This document shows, one piece after another, positions 51,719-60,204 of a stretch of DNA of 64,000 nucleotides. The stretch's first letter is position 1, and every line of letters starts with the position of its first letter. Under the pieces are notes generated by a model. It was not told where the DNA came from. It did no database searches and saw only the letters and a program-made list of their open reading frames with translations. Made by a program: the position numbers and the translations under genes. The DNA comes from Streptomyces sp. WM6386 (lineage in GTDB: Bacteria; Actinomycetota; Actinomycetes; Streptomycetales; Streptomycetaceae): positions 28,084-92,083 of the forward strand of contig NZ_JXTE01000027.1 of assembly GCF_000972385.1 (NCBI RefSeq), given 5' to 3'.

Positions 51719-52395
51719 GCGTTGACCAGCTTCTTGAGGATCGAGGTGAAGAAGGGGAGACCGTCGGTGCGGCCGGAGCCGATGAGCGGCTCGACGGCGT
51801 GCTCCGGGTGCGGCATGAGGCCTACGACGTTCCCGGCCTCGTTGGTGATGCCGGCGATGTCACGGAGGGAGCCGTTCGGGTTGAAGTCGACGTACCGGAA
51901 GGCGACGCGGCCCTCGGCCTCGAGCTTGTCGAGGGTGTACTCGTCGGCGACGTAGCGGCCGTCCATGTTCTTCAGCGGGATGTGGATCTCCTGGCCGGAC
52001 TCGTAGTCCACGGTCCAGGCGGTCTCCGCGTTCTCCACCCGCAGCTTCTGGTCGCGGCAGATGAAGTGGAGGTGGTCGTTGCCGAGCATCCCGCCCGGGA
52101 GGAGGTGGGCCTCGGTGAGAATCTGGAAGCCGTTGCAGATGCCGAGGACCGGGAGCCCGGCCTTCGCCTGCTCGATGACCGTCTCCATCACGGGCGAGAA
52201 GCGGGAGATGGCGCCGGCCCGCAGATAGTCGCCGTAGGAGAAACCGCCGGGCAGCACCACGGCGTCGACCTGGTGGAGGTCCTTGTCCTTGTGCCAGAGG
52301 GCGACCGGTTCGGCACCCGCGAGGCGGATCGCGCGCTGGGTGTCCCGGTCGTCGAGACTCCCCGGGAAAGTGACGACGCCAATACGAGCGGTCAC
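51715..52395 (-). CDS. purQ: FGAM synthase glutaminase subunit PurQ
   Basis: 226 residues, class I glutamine amidotransferase. The nucleophile Cys is in G-I-C-N-G-F-Q (about 86) and the His/Glu pair in M-P-H-P-E-H (about 196). It supplies ammonia to PurL. It overlaps purS upstream and purL downstream by 4 bases each. Confidence 0.97.
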   Translation of the reverse strand: MTARIGVVTFPGSLDDRDTQRAIRLAGAEPVALWHKDKDLHQVDAVVLPGGFSYGDYLRAGAISRFSPVMETVIEQAKAGLPVLGICNGFQILTEAHLLPGGMLGNDHLHFICRDQKLRVENAETAWTVDYESGQEIHIPLKNMDGRYVADEYTLDKLEAEGRVAFRYVDFNPNGSLRDIAGITNEAGNVVGLMPHPEHAVEPLIGSGRTDGLPFFTSILKKLVNA

Positions 52396-52655
52396 TTCGC
52401 GGCCTCCGCGACTTCTTCCACCTTCACGGTGAAGTCCTCGATCACGGTGTTGGCGAGGAAGGATTCCGCAAGATCGTGGATGCGGGCGAGCGCGGCCTCG
52501 TCGACCGGTCCGTCAACTTCCAGTTCGAATCGCTTTCCCTGACGTACGTCGGAGATGCCTTCGAAACCCAGACGCGGCAGTGCGCGCTGCACCGCCTGGC
52601 CCTGGGGGTCGAGGATCTCCGGCTTGAGCATGACGTCGACTACGACGCGTGCCAC
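52392..52655 (-). CDS. purS: FGAM synthase accessory subunit PurS
   Basis: 87 residues. Typical PurS start [19 protein letters not shown] and the G-K-R-F-E-L element. It bridges PurL and PurQ. The GTG at 52655 has GGGAG 5 bases upstream and gives the family's usual N-terminus; a GTG two codons earlier is possible. Confidence 0.95.
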   Translation of the reverse strand: MARVVVDVMLKPEILDPQGQAVQRALPRLGFEGISDVRQGKRFELEVDGPVDEAALARIHDLAESFLANTVIEDFTVKVEEVAEAAK

Positions 52656-52947
52656 TGGCACTCCCGGTGTGTGGTGCTGAGCAAGGTTCCTGAAGGTGTC
52701 TGTCCAACAGTGTCTTCAGACTACCCGCACAAAATTTCTACGCGCGTCGACTTGTAGGAAACTACGTGACTGCCGTCACGATCCGGTATCAACGGCCGTG
52801 TTCACGAAAATTTCCAGGAAAGATCCCCGATCGACACCCGATACCTATTGCGCTCAGACACGCGGAAGGATTTAGTCGGGCTTCCCATTGCATTGTCGGG
52901 CACTGTACAAATGAATTGGCAAGTGCCGTATGAAGGGACCGATATTC

Positions 52948-53265
52948 GTGGCGCAGAAGGTCGTGGTCACTCTCTTTGACGACATCGACGGCTCGCAAGC
53001 GGCGGAAACGATCGCCTTCGGACTCGATGGCAAGTCGTACGAGATCGACCTGAATCAAGCGAATGCCAAGAAACTGCGTAAGGCGCTCGAGCCCTACGTG
53101 GACGCCGGCCGCAAGCGGTCGAAGTCCGGCAAGGCCTACCGGCAGACGGAGGTCGCCCCCGACCCGGCGGCCGTCCGCGCCTGGGCCCAGGCGAACAAGA
53201 TGGACGTGCCCGCGCGTGGCCGTATCCCCAAGAAGGTCTACGAGGCGTTCACCGCGGCGCAGTGA
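52948..53265 (+). CDS. lsrL: Lsr2-like nucleoid protein (LsrL)
   Basis: 105 residues. The N-terminal dimerisation domain starts A-Q-K-V-V-V-T-L-F-D-D-I-D-G, and the C-terminal AT-hook-like DNA-binding domain contains the R-G-R-I-P motif. Lsr2 proteins silence AT-rich foreign DNA; this one, next to purS, is the paralogue I recall as LsrL (SCO4076) rather than the main Lsr2. GTG 52948 has AAGGGA about 10 bases upstream; ATG 52930 lacks a ribosome site. Divergent from purSQL. Confidence 0.9.
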   Translation: MAQKVVVTLFDDIDGSQAAETIAFGLDGKSYEIDLNQANAKKLRKALEPYVDAGRKRSKSGKAYRQTEVAPDPAAVRAWAQANKMDVPARGRIPKKVYEAFTAAQ

Positions 53266-53281
53266 CGGCTCACAGGTCGTG

Positions 53282-53307
53282 CTCAGGGTCCGTCAGCGGA
53301 CCCTGAG
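53282..53307 (+). terminator. terminator after lsrL
   Basis: Perfect 11-bp stem (53282-53292 with 53297-53307), TCAG loop, 16 bases after the lsrL stop. Confidence 0.82.
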
Positions 53308-53399
53308 GACAACCGACTTGCGTTGCACCCCACCCGGTCGGCTAGAGTCTGGAGCACGCCGAGGGGCGGGGACGGAAAAGCCCAGCCCACGGAGTACAT

Positions 53400-53471
53400 G
53401 CGGGTGTAGTTCAGTAGTAGAACATCCCCCTTCCAGGGGGAAGGCGCAGTGTGCAATTCCTGTCACCCGCT
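53400..53471 (+). tRNA. tRNA-Gly(TCC)
   Basis: 72 bases. Acceptor GCGGGTG/CACCCGC, anticodon TCC between C-rich and G-rich stem strands, D-arm GTTCAGTAGTAGAAC. A possible -10 TAGAGT lies at 53343-53348. Confidence 0.93.
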
Positions 53472-53568
53472 CTGCATCACCGTCTGACCACTCTGGGGGA
53501 ACCCCCTCTGGGGGAGGATCAGGTAGGATGGTGCTCGCGCCGATCGGTGAGAGCCGGTCGGAGGCAAT

Positions 53569-53641
53569 GCGAACGTAGCTCAGTTGGTAGAGCGCAACCT
53601 TGCCAAGGTTGAGGTCGCGAGTTCGAACCTCGTCGTTCGCT
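53569..53641 (+). tRNA. tRNA-Gly(GCC), first copy
   Basis: 73 bases. Acceptor GCGAACG/CGTTCGC, anticodon loop TTGCCAA gives GCC. Identical in all 73 bases to the copy at 57325-57397. Confidence 0.96.
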
Positions 53642-53650
53642 CTTGATTCG

Positions 53651-53680
53651 AAAGCCCCCCGGCTTCTGTCGGGGGGCTTT
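53651..53680 (+). terminator. terminator after first tRNA-Gly(GCC)
   Basis: 10-bp GC-rich stem (53651-53660 with 53671-53680) followed by TTCG; it separates the tRNA transcript from the ABC transporter genes. Confidence 0.88.
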
Positions 53681-53769
53681 TTCGTGGTGGGCGTACCCCT
53701 GACATTTGTCATGTCGAGTGATGACAGCGCGCACTGCTTCCGGGCCCGGGACGCCGAGATGCTTGGACC

Positions 53770-54696
53770 ATGAACACGAACGTGATTGAGGTCACCGACC
53801 TGCGACGCGTCTACGGGGGCGGGTTCGAAGCGGTCCGCGGGATCAGCTTCTCCGTGGACCGGGGCGAGATCTTCGCGCTGCTCGGCACCAACGGGGCCGG
53901 CAAGACATCGACGGTGGAACTGCTGGAAGGGCTCGCCCGGCCGACCGGCGGCCGGGCACGGGTGCTCGGGCACGATCCCTACGAGGAGCGGGCCGTCGTC
54001 AGGCCGCGGACCGGCGTGATGCTCCAGGAGGGCGGGTTCCCGTCCGAGCTCACCGTCGCCGAGACCGCCCGGATGTGGGCGGGGTGTGTGAGCGGGGCGC
54101 GGCCTGCCCTGGAGGCGCTGGAGCTCGTCGGGCTCGCGCGGCGGGCCGACGTACGCGTCAAGCAGCTGTCCGGGGGTGAGCGGCGGCGCCTGGACCTGGC
54201 GCTCGCGCTGCTCGGGAACCCGGAGGTGCTGTTCCTGGACGAGCCGACGACCGGGCTCGACGCCGAAGGGCGCCGGGACACCTGGGAGCTGGTTCGGGCG
54301 CTGCGCGACGGCGGTACGACCGTACTGCTGACCACGCACTACCTGGAGGAGGCCGAGGGTCTCGCCGACCGGCTCGCCATCCTGCACGAGGGGCGGATCG
54401 CGGTCACCGGGACACCGGCCGAGGTGACGGCCGGACAGCCCTCGCGGATCTCCTTCGAACTGCCCGAGGGGTACTTCGTGGGCGATCTGCCGCCGCTCGG
54501 TGAGCTGGGGGTGCTGGCCCACGAGGTCGACGGGAGGGTCGTACGGCTGCGGACTCGGGAGCTGCAGCGGGCGGCGACCGGAGTGCTGGTGTGGGCCGAG
54601 CGGGCCGGGGTCGAGCTGCGCCGGCTCGATGTGCGGTCGGCGTCACTGGAAGAGGCGTTCCTGGGGATCGCGGCGGCCGAGGAGGTCACGGCATGA
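53770..54696 (+). CDS. ABC transporter ATP-binding protein (DrrA-like)
   Basis: 308 residues. Walker A is G-T-N-G-A-G-K-T (39-46), the signature L-S-G-G-E-R-R-R, Walker B V-L-F-L-D-E-P and D-loop T-T-G-L-D. A C-terminal extension as in ABC-2 export ATPases follows. It is coupled to the permease gene by an ATGA overlap. With the kinase and regulator downstream it resembles DesK/DesR- or LiaRS-like export modules. Confidence 0.93.
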   Translation: MNTNVIEVTDLRRVYGGGFEAVRGISFSVDRGEIFALLGTNGAGKTSTVELLEGLARPTGGRARVLGHDPYEERAVVRPRTGVMLQEGGFPSELTVAETARMWAGCVSGARPALEALELVGLARRADVRVKQLSGGERRRLDLALALLGNPEVLFLDEPTTGLDAEGRRDTWELVRALRDGGTTVLLTTHYLEEAEGLADRLAILHEGRIAVTGTPAEVTAGQPSRISFELPEGYFVGDLPPLGELGVLAHEVDGRVVRLRTRELQRAATGVLVWAERAGVELRRLDVRSASLEEAFLGIAAAEEVTA

Positions 54697-55469
54697 GCAT
54701 CGTCACCACCACACCGGCCGGTCGGATGGGCGCGCTCGCCCGGGCCGAGTTCACGCTGCTCGGGCGCAGCAAGGCCACCATCGTCGCGGCCGTCCTGGTG
54801 CCGCTGGCGCTGCCGTTCAGCCTGCGGTCCGTCGTGGACGGCATGGACGTGGAGGAGGCCGGGCTGAGTGTCGGCCTGGTGCTGCTGCCGGCCGCGATCG
54901 GGTTCTCGCTGCTGTTCGGCGTGTACGGGGCGCTCGTCGGCATCTACACCGCGCGGCGCGAGGAACTGGTGCTGAAGCGGTTGCGCACCGGGGAGCTGCG
55001 GGACGTCGAGATCCTGTGCGGGGCCGCGCTGCCGATCGGGGCGACGGGGCTCGTGCAGTCGCTCGTGCTGGTGGCCGGGAGTACGGCCCTGCTGGACGTA
55101 CCCGCGCCGAAGGCACCCCATCTCGCCGCCCTGGGGCTGCTGTTGGGGCTGGTGATGTGCGCGGCGCTCGCGGCCGTGACCGCGGCCCTGACCCGGACCG
55201 TGGAGAGCGCGCAGGTCACCACGCTGCCGCTCGTGATGATCTCGATGATCCTCTCGGGCGTCACCGTGCCCCTGGAACTGCTGCCCGACGCGTTCGCGAC
55301 GGTGTGCGGGCTGCTGCCGCTGTCGCCGGTGATCACGCTCGTGCGCGGCGGATGGACGGGCAGCCTGTCGATGTACGAGGCCCTGGGCGCCCTCGTGACC
55401 GCGCTGGCCTGGACTTCGCTCGCGGTGTTTGCTGTACGACGGTGGTTCCGGTGGGAACCGCGGCGCTGA
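54693..55469 (+). CDS. ABC-2 type permease
   Basis: 258 residues with six hydrophobic segments; R-R-E-E-L-V-L-K-R-L-R-T-G lies between TM2 and TM3 as in ABC-2 export permeases. Start overlaps the ATPase stop (ATGA). Forms the exporter together with the preceding ATPase; substrate unknown. Confidence 0.92.
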   Translation: MSIVTTTPAGRMGALARAEFTLLGRSKATIVAAVLVPLALPFSLRSVVDGMDVEEAGLSVGLVLLPAAIGFSLLFGVYGALVGIYTARREELVLKRLRTGELRDVEILCGAALPIGATGLVQSLVLVAGSTALLDVPAPKAPHLAALGLLLGLVMCAALAAVTAALTRTVESAQVTTLPLVMISMILSGVTVPLELLPDAFATVCGLLPLSPVITLVRGGWTGSLSMYEALGALVTALAWTSLAVFAVRRWFRWEPRR

Positions 55470-55485
55470 GTGCGGGGGCGGGGAA

Positions 55486-56697
55486 ATGAGCGGTTCGGGG
55501 GGCTGGTGGCGGCAGAAGAGCACGCCGGCCAAGGTAGAGACGTACACGCGTTGGTCGTTCCACTTCTTCGCGCTGATCGAGGTCGTCTCGATCGGGCTGC
55601 CGCTCTTCGGTGAGATGGTGCCCTGGGTCGCGGCTTCGCTGGCGCTTGTGGTGGCCGGGCACGCCGTGGTCTGTGCCGTGACCGCGGCGCGGGCGCTGGA
55701 CTGGACGCTCGGCCGCCGTGAGCAGCCCGTCCACATGCTGTGGACGCTCGGCGCGATCACCGCGGCGGTCGCCGTCATGGCGATCGTGATCGCGGAGCAC
55801 GGGCCGAGCGGGGACGACGTCGACACCGCGGCCGGCTCGGTCTTCGCCGTCGTGCTGATCTTCGGGGCGGGCACCTTCGCGCTCGGCGTGCGCAGCCGCC
55901 GGCGCATGTACTCCGTCGTCACGGGCTTCGCCGTCGGGGCGGGGCTCGTGGCGTTCGCGGGCAGGCCCGGTCCCGCCGCCCTGATCAGCGTGCTGGTGGT
56001 GTTCCTCGGCGGCGGATTCCTCGCCTTCACCTCCGCCTTCTCCGTCTGGCTGCTCAACGCCGTCTACGAGCTCGACGAGGCCCGCGAGACCCGGGCCCGG
56101 CTCGCCGTAGCCGAGGAGCGGCTGCGGTTCGGGCGCGATCTGCACGACGTCATGGGGCGCAACCTCGCGGTGATCGCCCTGAAGAGCGAGCTGGCCGTAC
56201 AGCTGGCGCGGCGCGGGCGGCCCGAGGCCGAGGAGCAGATGGTCGAGGTGCAGCGCATCGCGCAGGAGTCGCAGCGCGAGGTGCGCGATGTCGTACGGGG
56301 GTATCGGGAGGCCGACCTCGGGGTCGAACTCACCGGTGCGCAGGGCGTGTTGGAGGCTGCGGGGATTCGCTGCGAGGTGTCAGGGGAGGCGGCCGGGCTG
56401 CCGGTGGACGTGCAGTCGGCGCTCGGCTGGGTCGTACGGGAGGCGACGACCAATGTGCTGCGCCACGGAGATGCCGGGCGGTGCGCGGTGGACGTGCGGG
56501 TGACTCGCGAGTGCGTGGTGCTGAAGGTGGAGAACGACGGGGTGGCCGCGCCTTCCGGCCCTGGAGGCTCGGGGCTGGCCGGGCTGCGGGAGCGGCTGGC
56601 GGCGGTGGACGGGACGCTGGAGGCGGGGCCCGTGGGCGACGGTGTGTTCAGAGTGGTGGCCTCGGTGCCGCTGCGGATGAGTGAGGTCATGGCATGA
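55486..56697 (+). CDS. sensor histidine kinase (HisKA_3)
   Basis: 403 residues. About five N-terminal membrane helices are followed by the HisKA_3 box with phosphoacceptor His220 (G-R-D-L-H-D-V-M-G-R) and a HATPase domain (V-R-E-A-T-T-N-V-L-R-H, then G-G-S-G-L-A-G-L-R-E-R). The ATG at 55486 follows a GGGGAA purine tract. Coupled by ATGA overlap to the response regulator. NarL/DesK-type kinase probably controlling the linked ABC exporter. Confidence 0.94.
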   Translation: MSGSGGWWRQKSTPAKVETYTRWSFHFFALIEVVSIGLPLFGEMVPWVAASLALVVAGHAVVCAVTAARALDWTLGRREQPVHMLWTLGAITAAVAVMAIVIAEHGPSGDDVDTAAGSVFAVVLIFGAGTFALGVRSRRRMYSVVTGFAVGAGLVAFAGRPGPAALISVLVVFLGGGFLAFTSAFSVWLLNAVYELDEARETRARLAVAEERLRFGRDLHDVMGRNLAVIALKSELAVQLARRGRPEAEEQMVEVQRIAQESQREVRDVVRGYREADLGVELTGAQGVLEAAGIRCEVSGEAAGLPVDVQSALGWVVREATTNVLRHGDAGRCAVDVRVTRECVVLKVENDGVAAPSGPGGSGLAGLRERLAAVDGTLEAGPVGDGVFRVVASVPLRMSEVMA

Positions 56698-57302
56698 CGG
56701 TGCGGCTGCTGCTCGCCGACGACGAGCATCTGATCCGGGGCGCGCTCGCGGCGCTGCTCGCGCTGGAGGACGACCTCGTGATCGTCGCCGAGGCCGCGTC
56801 CGGTCCCGAGGCGCTGGCGATGGCGAAGGCACACACTCCCGACGTCGCCGTACTGGATCTCCAGATGCCCGGCGCCGACGGTGTGAAGGTCGCCACATCC
56901 CTGCGCACCGAACTGCCCGGCTGCAAGGTGCTGATCGTGACCAGCCATGGGCGGCCCGGGCATCTCAAGCGGGCCCTTGGGGCCGGTGTGCGTGGGTTCG
57001 TCCCGAAGACGGTCAGCGCCCAGCGGCTCGCGGAGATCATCCGCACGGTGCATGCCGGAAACCGCTACGTCGACCCGGAGTTGGCCGCCGACGCGATCTC
57101 CGCCGGGGACTCACCGCTGACCGCGCGCGAGGCCGAGGTACTGGAACTCGCCGCCGACGGGGCGCCCGTCGCGGAGATCGCCGAGCGGGCCGCACTGTCG
57201 CAGGGGACCGTGCGGAACTATCTGTCGTCGGCGGTGTCGAAGCTCGGGGCGGAGAACCGCCATGCCGCGGTGCGGCTCGCGCGGGAGCGAGGTTGGGTAT
57301 AG
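56694..57302 (+). CDS. NarL/FixJ-type response regulator
   Basis: 202 residues. Receiver domain with acidic D-D near 9-10, phosphoacceptor Asp55 (V-L-D-L-Q-M-P) and a Lys in F-V-P-K-T. The C-terminal LuxR-type HTH is L-T-A-R-E-A-E-V-L-E-L-A-A and so on. Partner of the adjacent kinase. It ends 22 bases before a tRNA-Gly gene. Confidence 0.95.
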   Translation: MTVRLLLADDEHLIRGALAALLALEDDLVIVAEAASGPEALAMAKAHTPDVAVLDLQMPGADGVKVATSLRTELPGCKVLIVTSHGRPGHLKRALGAGVRGFVPKTVSAQRLAEIIRTVHAGNRYVDPELAADAISAGDSPLTAREAEVLELAADGAPVAEIAERAALSQGTVRNYLSSAVSKLGAENRHAAVRLARERGWV

Positions 57303-57324
57303 TGGTTCTCGCGCCACGGCGCAT

Positions 57325-57397
57325 GCGAACGTAGCTCAGTTGGTAGAGCGCAACCTTGCCAAGGTTGAGGTCGCGAGTTCGAACCTCGTCGTTCGCT
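57325..57397 (+). tRNA. tRNA-Gly(GCC), second copy
   Basis: 73 bases identical to the copy at 53569. Here the CCA end follows in the DNA (57398-57400), whereas the first copy lacks it. Confidence 0.96.
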
Positions 57398-57404
57398 CCA
57401 TGTG

Positions 57405-57430
57405 AAAGCCCCCGGTCTCCCGGGGGCTTT
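57405..57430. terminator. bidirectional terminator between tRNA-Gly and purC
   Basis: 11-bp stem (57405-57415 with 57420-57430) with AAA and TTT at its ends, between convergent tRNA-Gly and purC. Confidence 0.88.
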
Positions 57431-57435
57431 TCGCG

Positions 57436-58335
57436 TTACGCCCAGCTGGTGCCGGTCAGTCGCTCGTACGCCTCGACGTACTTGGCACGGGTCCGGTCCA
57501 CGACCTCCTGCGGCAGCGGCGGCGGGGGCTGCTCGCTCTTGCGGTCCCAGCCGGACTCCGCCGAGGTCAGCCAGTCGCGCACGAACTGCTTGTCGTACGA
57601 GGGCTGCGCGCGGCCCGGCTCCCACTGGTCGACCGGCCAGAACCGGGACGAGTCCGGGGTGAGGACCTCGTCGCCGATGACGAGGGTGTCGCCTTCGAAG
57701 CCGAACTCGAACTTGGTGTCCGCGAGGATGATGCCCCGGTCGCGGGCGATGTCCCGGCCCCGCGAGTAGACGGCGAGCGTGGCCTGACGCAGCCGGGCGG
57801 CGGTGTCGGCGCCGACCTGGCGGGCGACCTCCTCGTAGGAGACGTTCTCGTCGTGCTCGCCGACCGCGGCCTTGGTGGCCGGGGTGAAGATCGGGGCGGG
57901 GAGTTCGCTGCCGTCGGTCAGGCCCTCGGGGAGGGCGAGGCCGCAGACCGTGCGGGACTCGTTGTACTCGAGGAGACCCGAGCCGGTGAGGTAGCCGCGG
58001 GCGACGGCCTCCACCGGGACCATCTGGAGCGACTTGCAGACGAGCGTGCGGCCCGCCCAGTCGGCCGGGGCACCCTCGGGCAGTTCGGTGCTCAGGACGT
58101 GGTTGGGGATCAGGTCCGCGAGCTGGTCGAACCACCACAGGGAGAGCTGGGTGAGGATGCTGCCCTTGTCGGGGATCTCGGTCGGCAGCACCCAGTCGAA
58201 GGCGGAGATACGGTCACTGGCGACCATTACGAGGTCGCCCGCCTCGTTCTGGTACAGCTCACGCACCTTGCCGGTGTGGAGGTGCACCAGGCCCGGAACC
58301 TGAATCGGCTCGGGCTTTTCTACGAATCCGGACAC
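57436..58335 (-). CDS. purC: SAICAR synthetase
   Basis: 299 residues. ATP-dependent coupling of CAIR with aspartate. Signatures include the substrate/ATP region T-G-K-V-R-E-L-Y, then S-D-R-I-S-A-F-D, and the late D-T-K-F-E-F-G and D-E-V-L-T-P-D-S-S-R-F-W-P. GTG 58335 has GGGGAGGAA about 3-10 bases upstream; the longer frame is not supported. Confidence 0.96.
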   Translation of the reverse strand: MSGFVEKPEPIQVPGLVHLHTGKVRELYQNEAGDLVMVASDRISAFDWVLPTEIPDKGSILTQLSLWWFDQLADLIPNHVLSTELPEGAPADWAGRTLVCKSLQMVPVEAVARGYLTGSGLLEYNESRTVCGLALPEGLTDGSELPAPIFTPATKAAVGEHDENVSYEEVARQVGADTAARLRQATLAVYSRGRDIARDRGIILADTKFEFGFEGDTLVIGDEVLTPDSSRFWPVDQWEPGRAQPSYDKQFVRDWLTSAESGWDRKSEQPPPPLPQEVVDRTRAKYVEAYERLTGTSWA

Positions 58336-58480
58336 GGTTCCTCCCCGTGGTTGAACAAAAGGGGCGCCCGCAGGGCTCGAACAGGGTGGTGGTGGGAGAC
58401 GGGCGGGCCAAGTGGCTCGATTGTCCCGTATCGGGACCCTGGCCAGGGACAGGGGGTCTGCGGCCTGCGCGTCTTCGGCG

Positions 58481-59986
58481 TCAGTCGCGCTTGCAGATGT
58501 GGTCCAGCAGGTTGGCGGTGGCGCGCTGGACGCGGGGGTCCACATGTCCCGGGCGGTCCAGGGACGGGGACCACGCGAAGGTGCCGGACGCGAAGACCAG
58601 GGCGCCCGAGGGGGCGCGGTACAGGGATGTCTCCTGGTGGCGGAGGGTGCCCTCGGTGTCGGCGTACGGAGAGTGGGCGAGCAGGATGCGGTCGTCGTGC
58701 TCGGGCAGCGGGGTGCGCGGGAAGTAGCGGTCGGCCTCGCCCGCGACCAGTCCCTCGATCTCGTCGCCCTCGTGGGCGCCGGTGGCCTCCCAGAGCCAGT
58801 GGTCGGCGTTGCGCACGATCAGCGGACGGGGGTCGGGGACCCGGCCCGCGTACTGGATGCCGACCACCTGCTGCTCGGGGCGGTCGACCTCGCGCCACAG
58901 CACCGGTCGGCCCGGGCCCCGGCGCTTGCGGCAGGTCAGGAGGCGGTCGGGGACGCCGGACGGGGACGGGCCCAACTCCACCTGCCAGTACATGGTGTTG
59001 GCGGAGAGGAAGACCAGCGATGTGCCGTGGTCGCGGGCGCGCTCCACGGTGCGGCGCATGTTCGCCGACCAGTACTCGTCGTGGCCCGGGAAGACCAGGC
59101 CCCGGTAGCGGGTGGGGTCGACGCGGCCGGAGTGCAGGTCGCGGGCGTCGGCGTAGGCGAGGTCGTAGCCGTAGCGCTCGGCGAAGCGGATGAAGTCGTA
59201 GGCGTGCCCCACGTGCAGGGGGAGGCCGGCGCCGGCGTACGGGCGGTCGAAGGAGACGGTCGTGGCCGCGTCGGACTCGCCCAGCAGACAGCCTTCCTCG
59301 TCCCAGGCGTGATAGAGGCTGGCGCCCGTGCGGCCGTCCTCCGGGTAGAGGTTGTACGCCTGCCAGGTGACGTCCGGCAGGAGGAGCAGCAGGTCCGCCG
59401 GGTGGTCGTGGCGGACGGTGAACGGGACGTGGGAGCGGTAGCCGTCGGCGGTGGTCAGGACGGCCACGTATGCCCCGATGCTCCAGAAGGAGGGGATCTG
59501 AAGGCGCCAGCTCAGCCACCAGTGGTGGCAGGAGACCGTGCGGTCCGCGGTCAGCGGCGGGGGCTGGACGATGCCGGAGAGGCGGGGGCTGGTGGTGATC
59601 TTGGCGGCGCCGTCACCGCCGTAGTGGCCGATGCGGTACACGTCGACGGCGAATTCCTGGGGCGGGTCGACCGTGATGTGGAAGTCGATGGCCTCGCCGG
59701 GGGCGACCGCGCTGGTCGAGGTGAAGCCCTTGATCTGGCGGCGTACGTCGTCCGCGGCACGGGGGCCGCCGGCGCTGCGGGGGGCCGGGATACGAGCGGT
59801 GCCGGTCCGGCCGTCGGCGGGGGTCTGCTGCGGGGCCGCTTCCACGTACCAGGGGACCACCTGGCCGGTGTCGTCGAAGTACGTCTCGTCACCGCGGAGC
59901 CAGGGGACGGGGCCCTGGCCGAAGGGGTCCGTCACCGCGTGCGCCAGCGCTCCCGACTCCCAGCGGCGGATCTGCTCCGACCCCAT
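58481..59986 (-). CDS. N,N-dimethylformamidase beta subunit-like protein
   Basis: 501 residues resembling the large-subunit domain of dimethylformamidase. Visible elements are Y-R-I-G-H-Y-G-G-D-G, L-L-L-L-P-D-V-T-W-Q-A-Y-N, F-P-G-H-D-E-Y-W-S and G-T-F-A-W-S near the C-terminus. The residues that bind mononuclear iron in the characterised enzyme cannot be confirmed by eye. No signal peptide. Stand-alone copies are common in Streptomyces, and the substrate is unknown. Confidence 0.83.
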   Translation of the reverse strand: MGSEQIRRWESGALAHAVTDPFGQGPVPWLRGDETYFDDTGQVVPWYVEAAPQQTPADGRTGTARIPAPRSAGGPRAADDVRRQIKGFTSTSAVAPGEAIDFHITVDPPQEFAVDVYRIGHYGGDGAAKITTSPRLSGIVQPPPLTADRTVSCHHWWLSWRLQIPSFWSIGAYVAVLTTADGYRSHVPFTVRHDHPADLLLLLPDVTWQAYNLYPEDGRTGASLYHAWDEEGCLLGESDAATTVSFDRPYAGAGLPLHVGHAYDFIRFAERYGYDLAYADARDLHSGRVDPTRYRGLVFPGHDEYWSANMRRTVERARDHGTSLVFLSANTMYWQVELGPSPSGVPDRLLTCRKRRGPGRPVLWREVDRPEQQVVGIQYAGRVPDPRPLIVRNADHWLWEATGAHEGDEIEGLVAGEADRYFPRTPLPEHDDRILLAHSPYADTEGTLRHQETSLYRAPSGALVFASGTFAWSPSLDRPGHVDPRVQRATANLLDHICKRD

Positions 59987-60204
59987 GGCTGCTCCCCTCC
60001 CTCGTGCCCCCGTGTGTGAGTGCGGTCGTCCGTTCGTGCTTGTGACGCGTGTCTTATGTCGTAAGCCCTTGCCATGTGCCCGATCGGTCCCAGCACATCA
60101 CATTACGCACGCACGCGGTCACTATTCGTTGCGAATTGGCCGAAAGTGGAATGAGGGCTTCCGGTAAGGGAGTTGTGCGGCGGCGCCTGCCGGGCGGGGC
60201 ACGC

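Noticed and set aside
49490-51955. 821-residue plus-strand open frame
   Set aside because: Antisense to purL, whose full set of motifs is on the minus strand.
53293-54522. 409-residue minus-strand open frame
   Set aside because: It runs antisense through two tRNA genes and the ABC ATPase.
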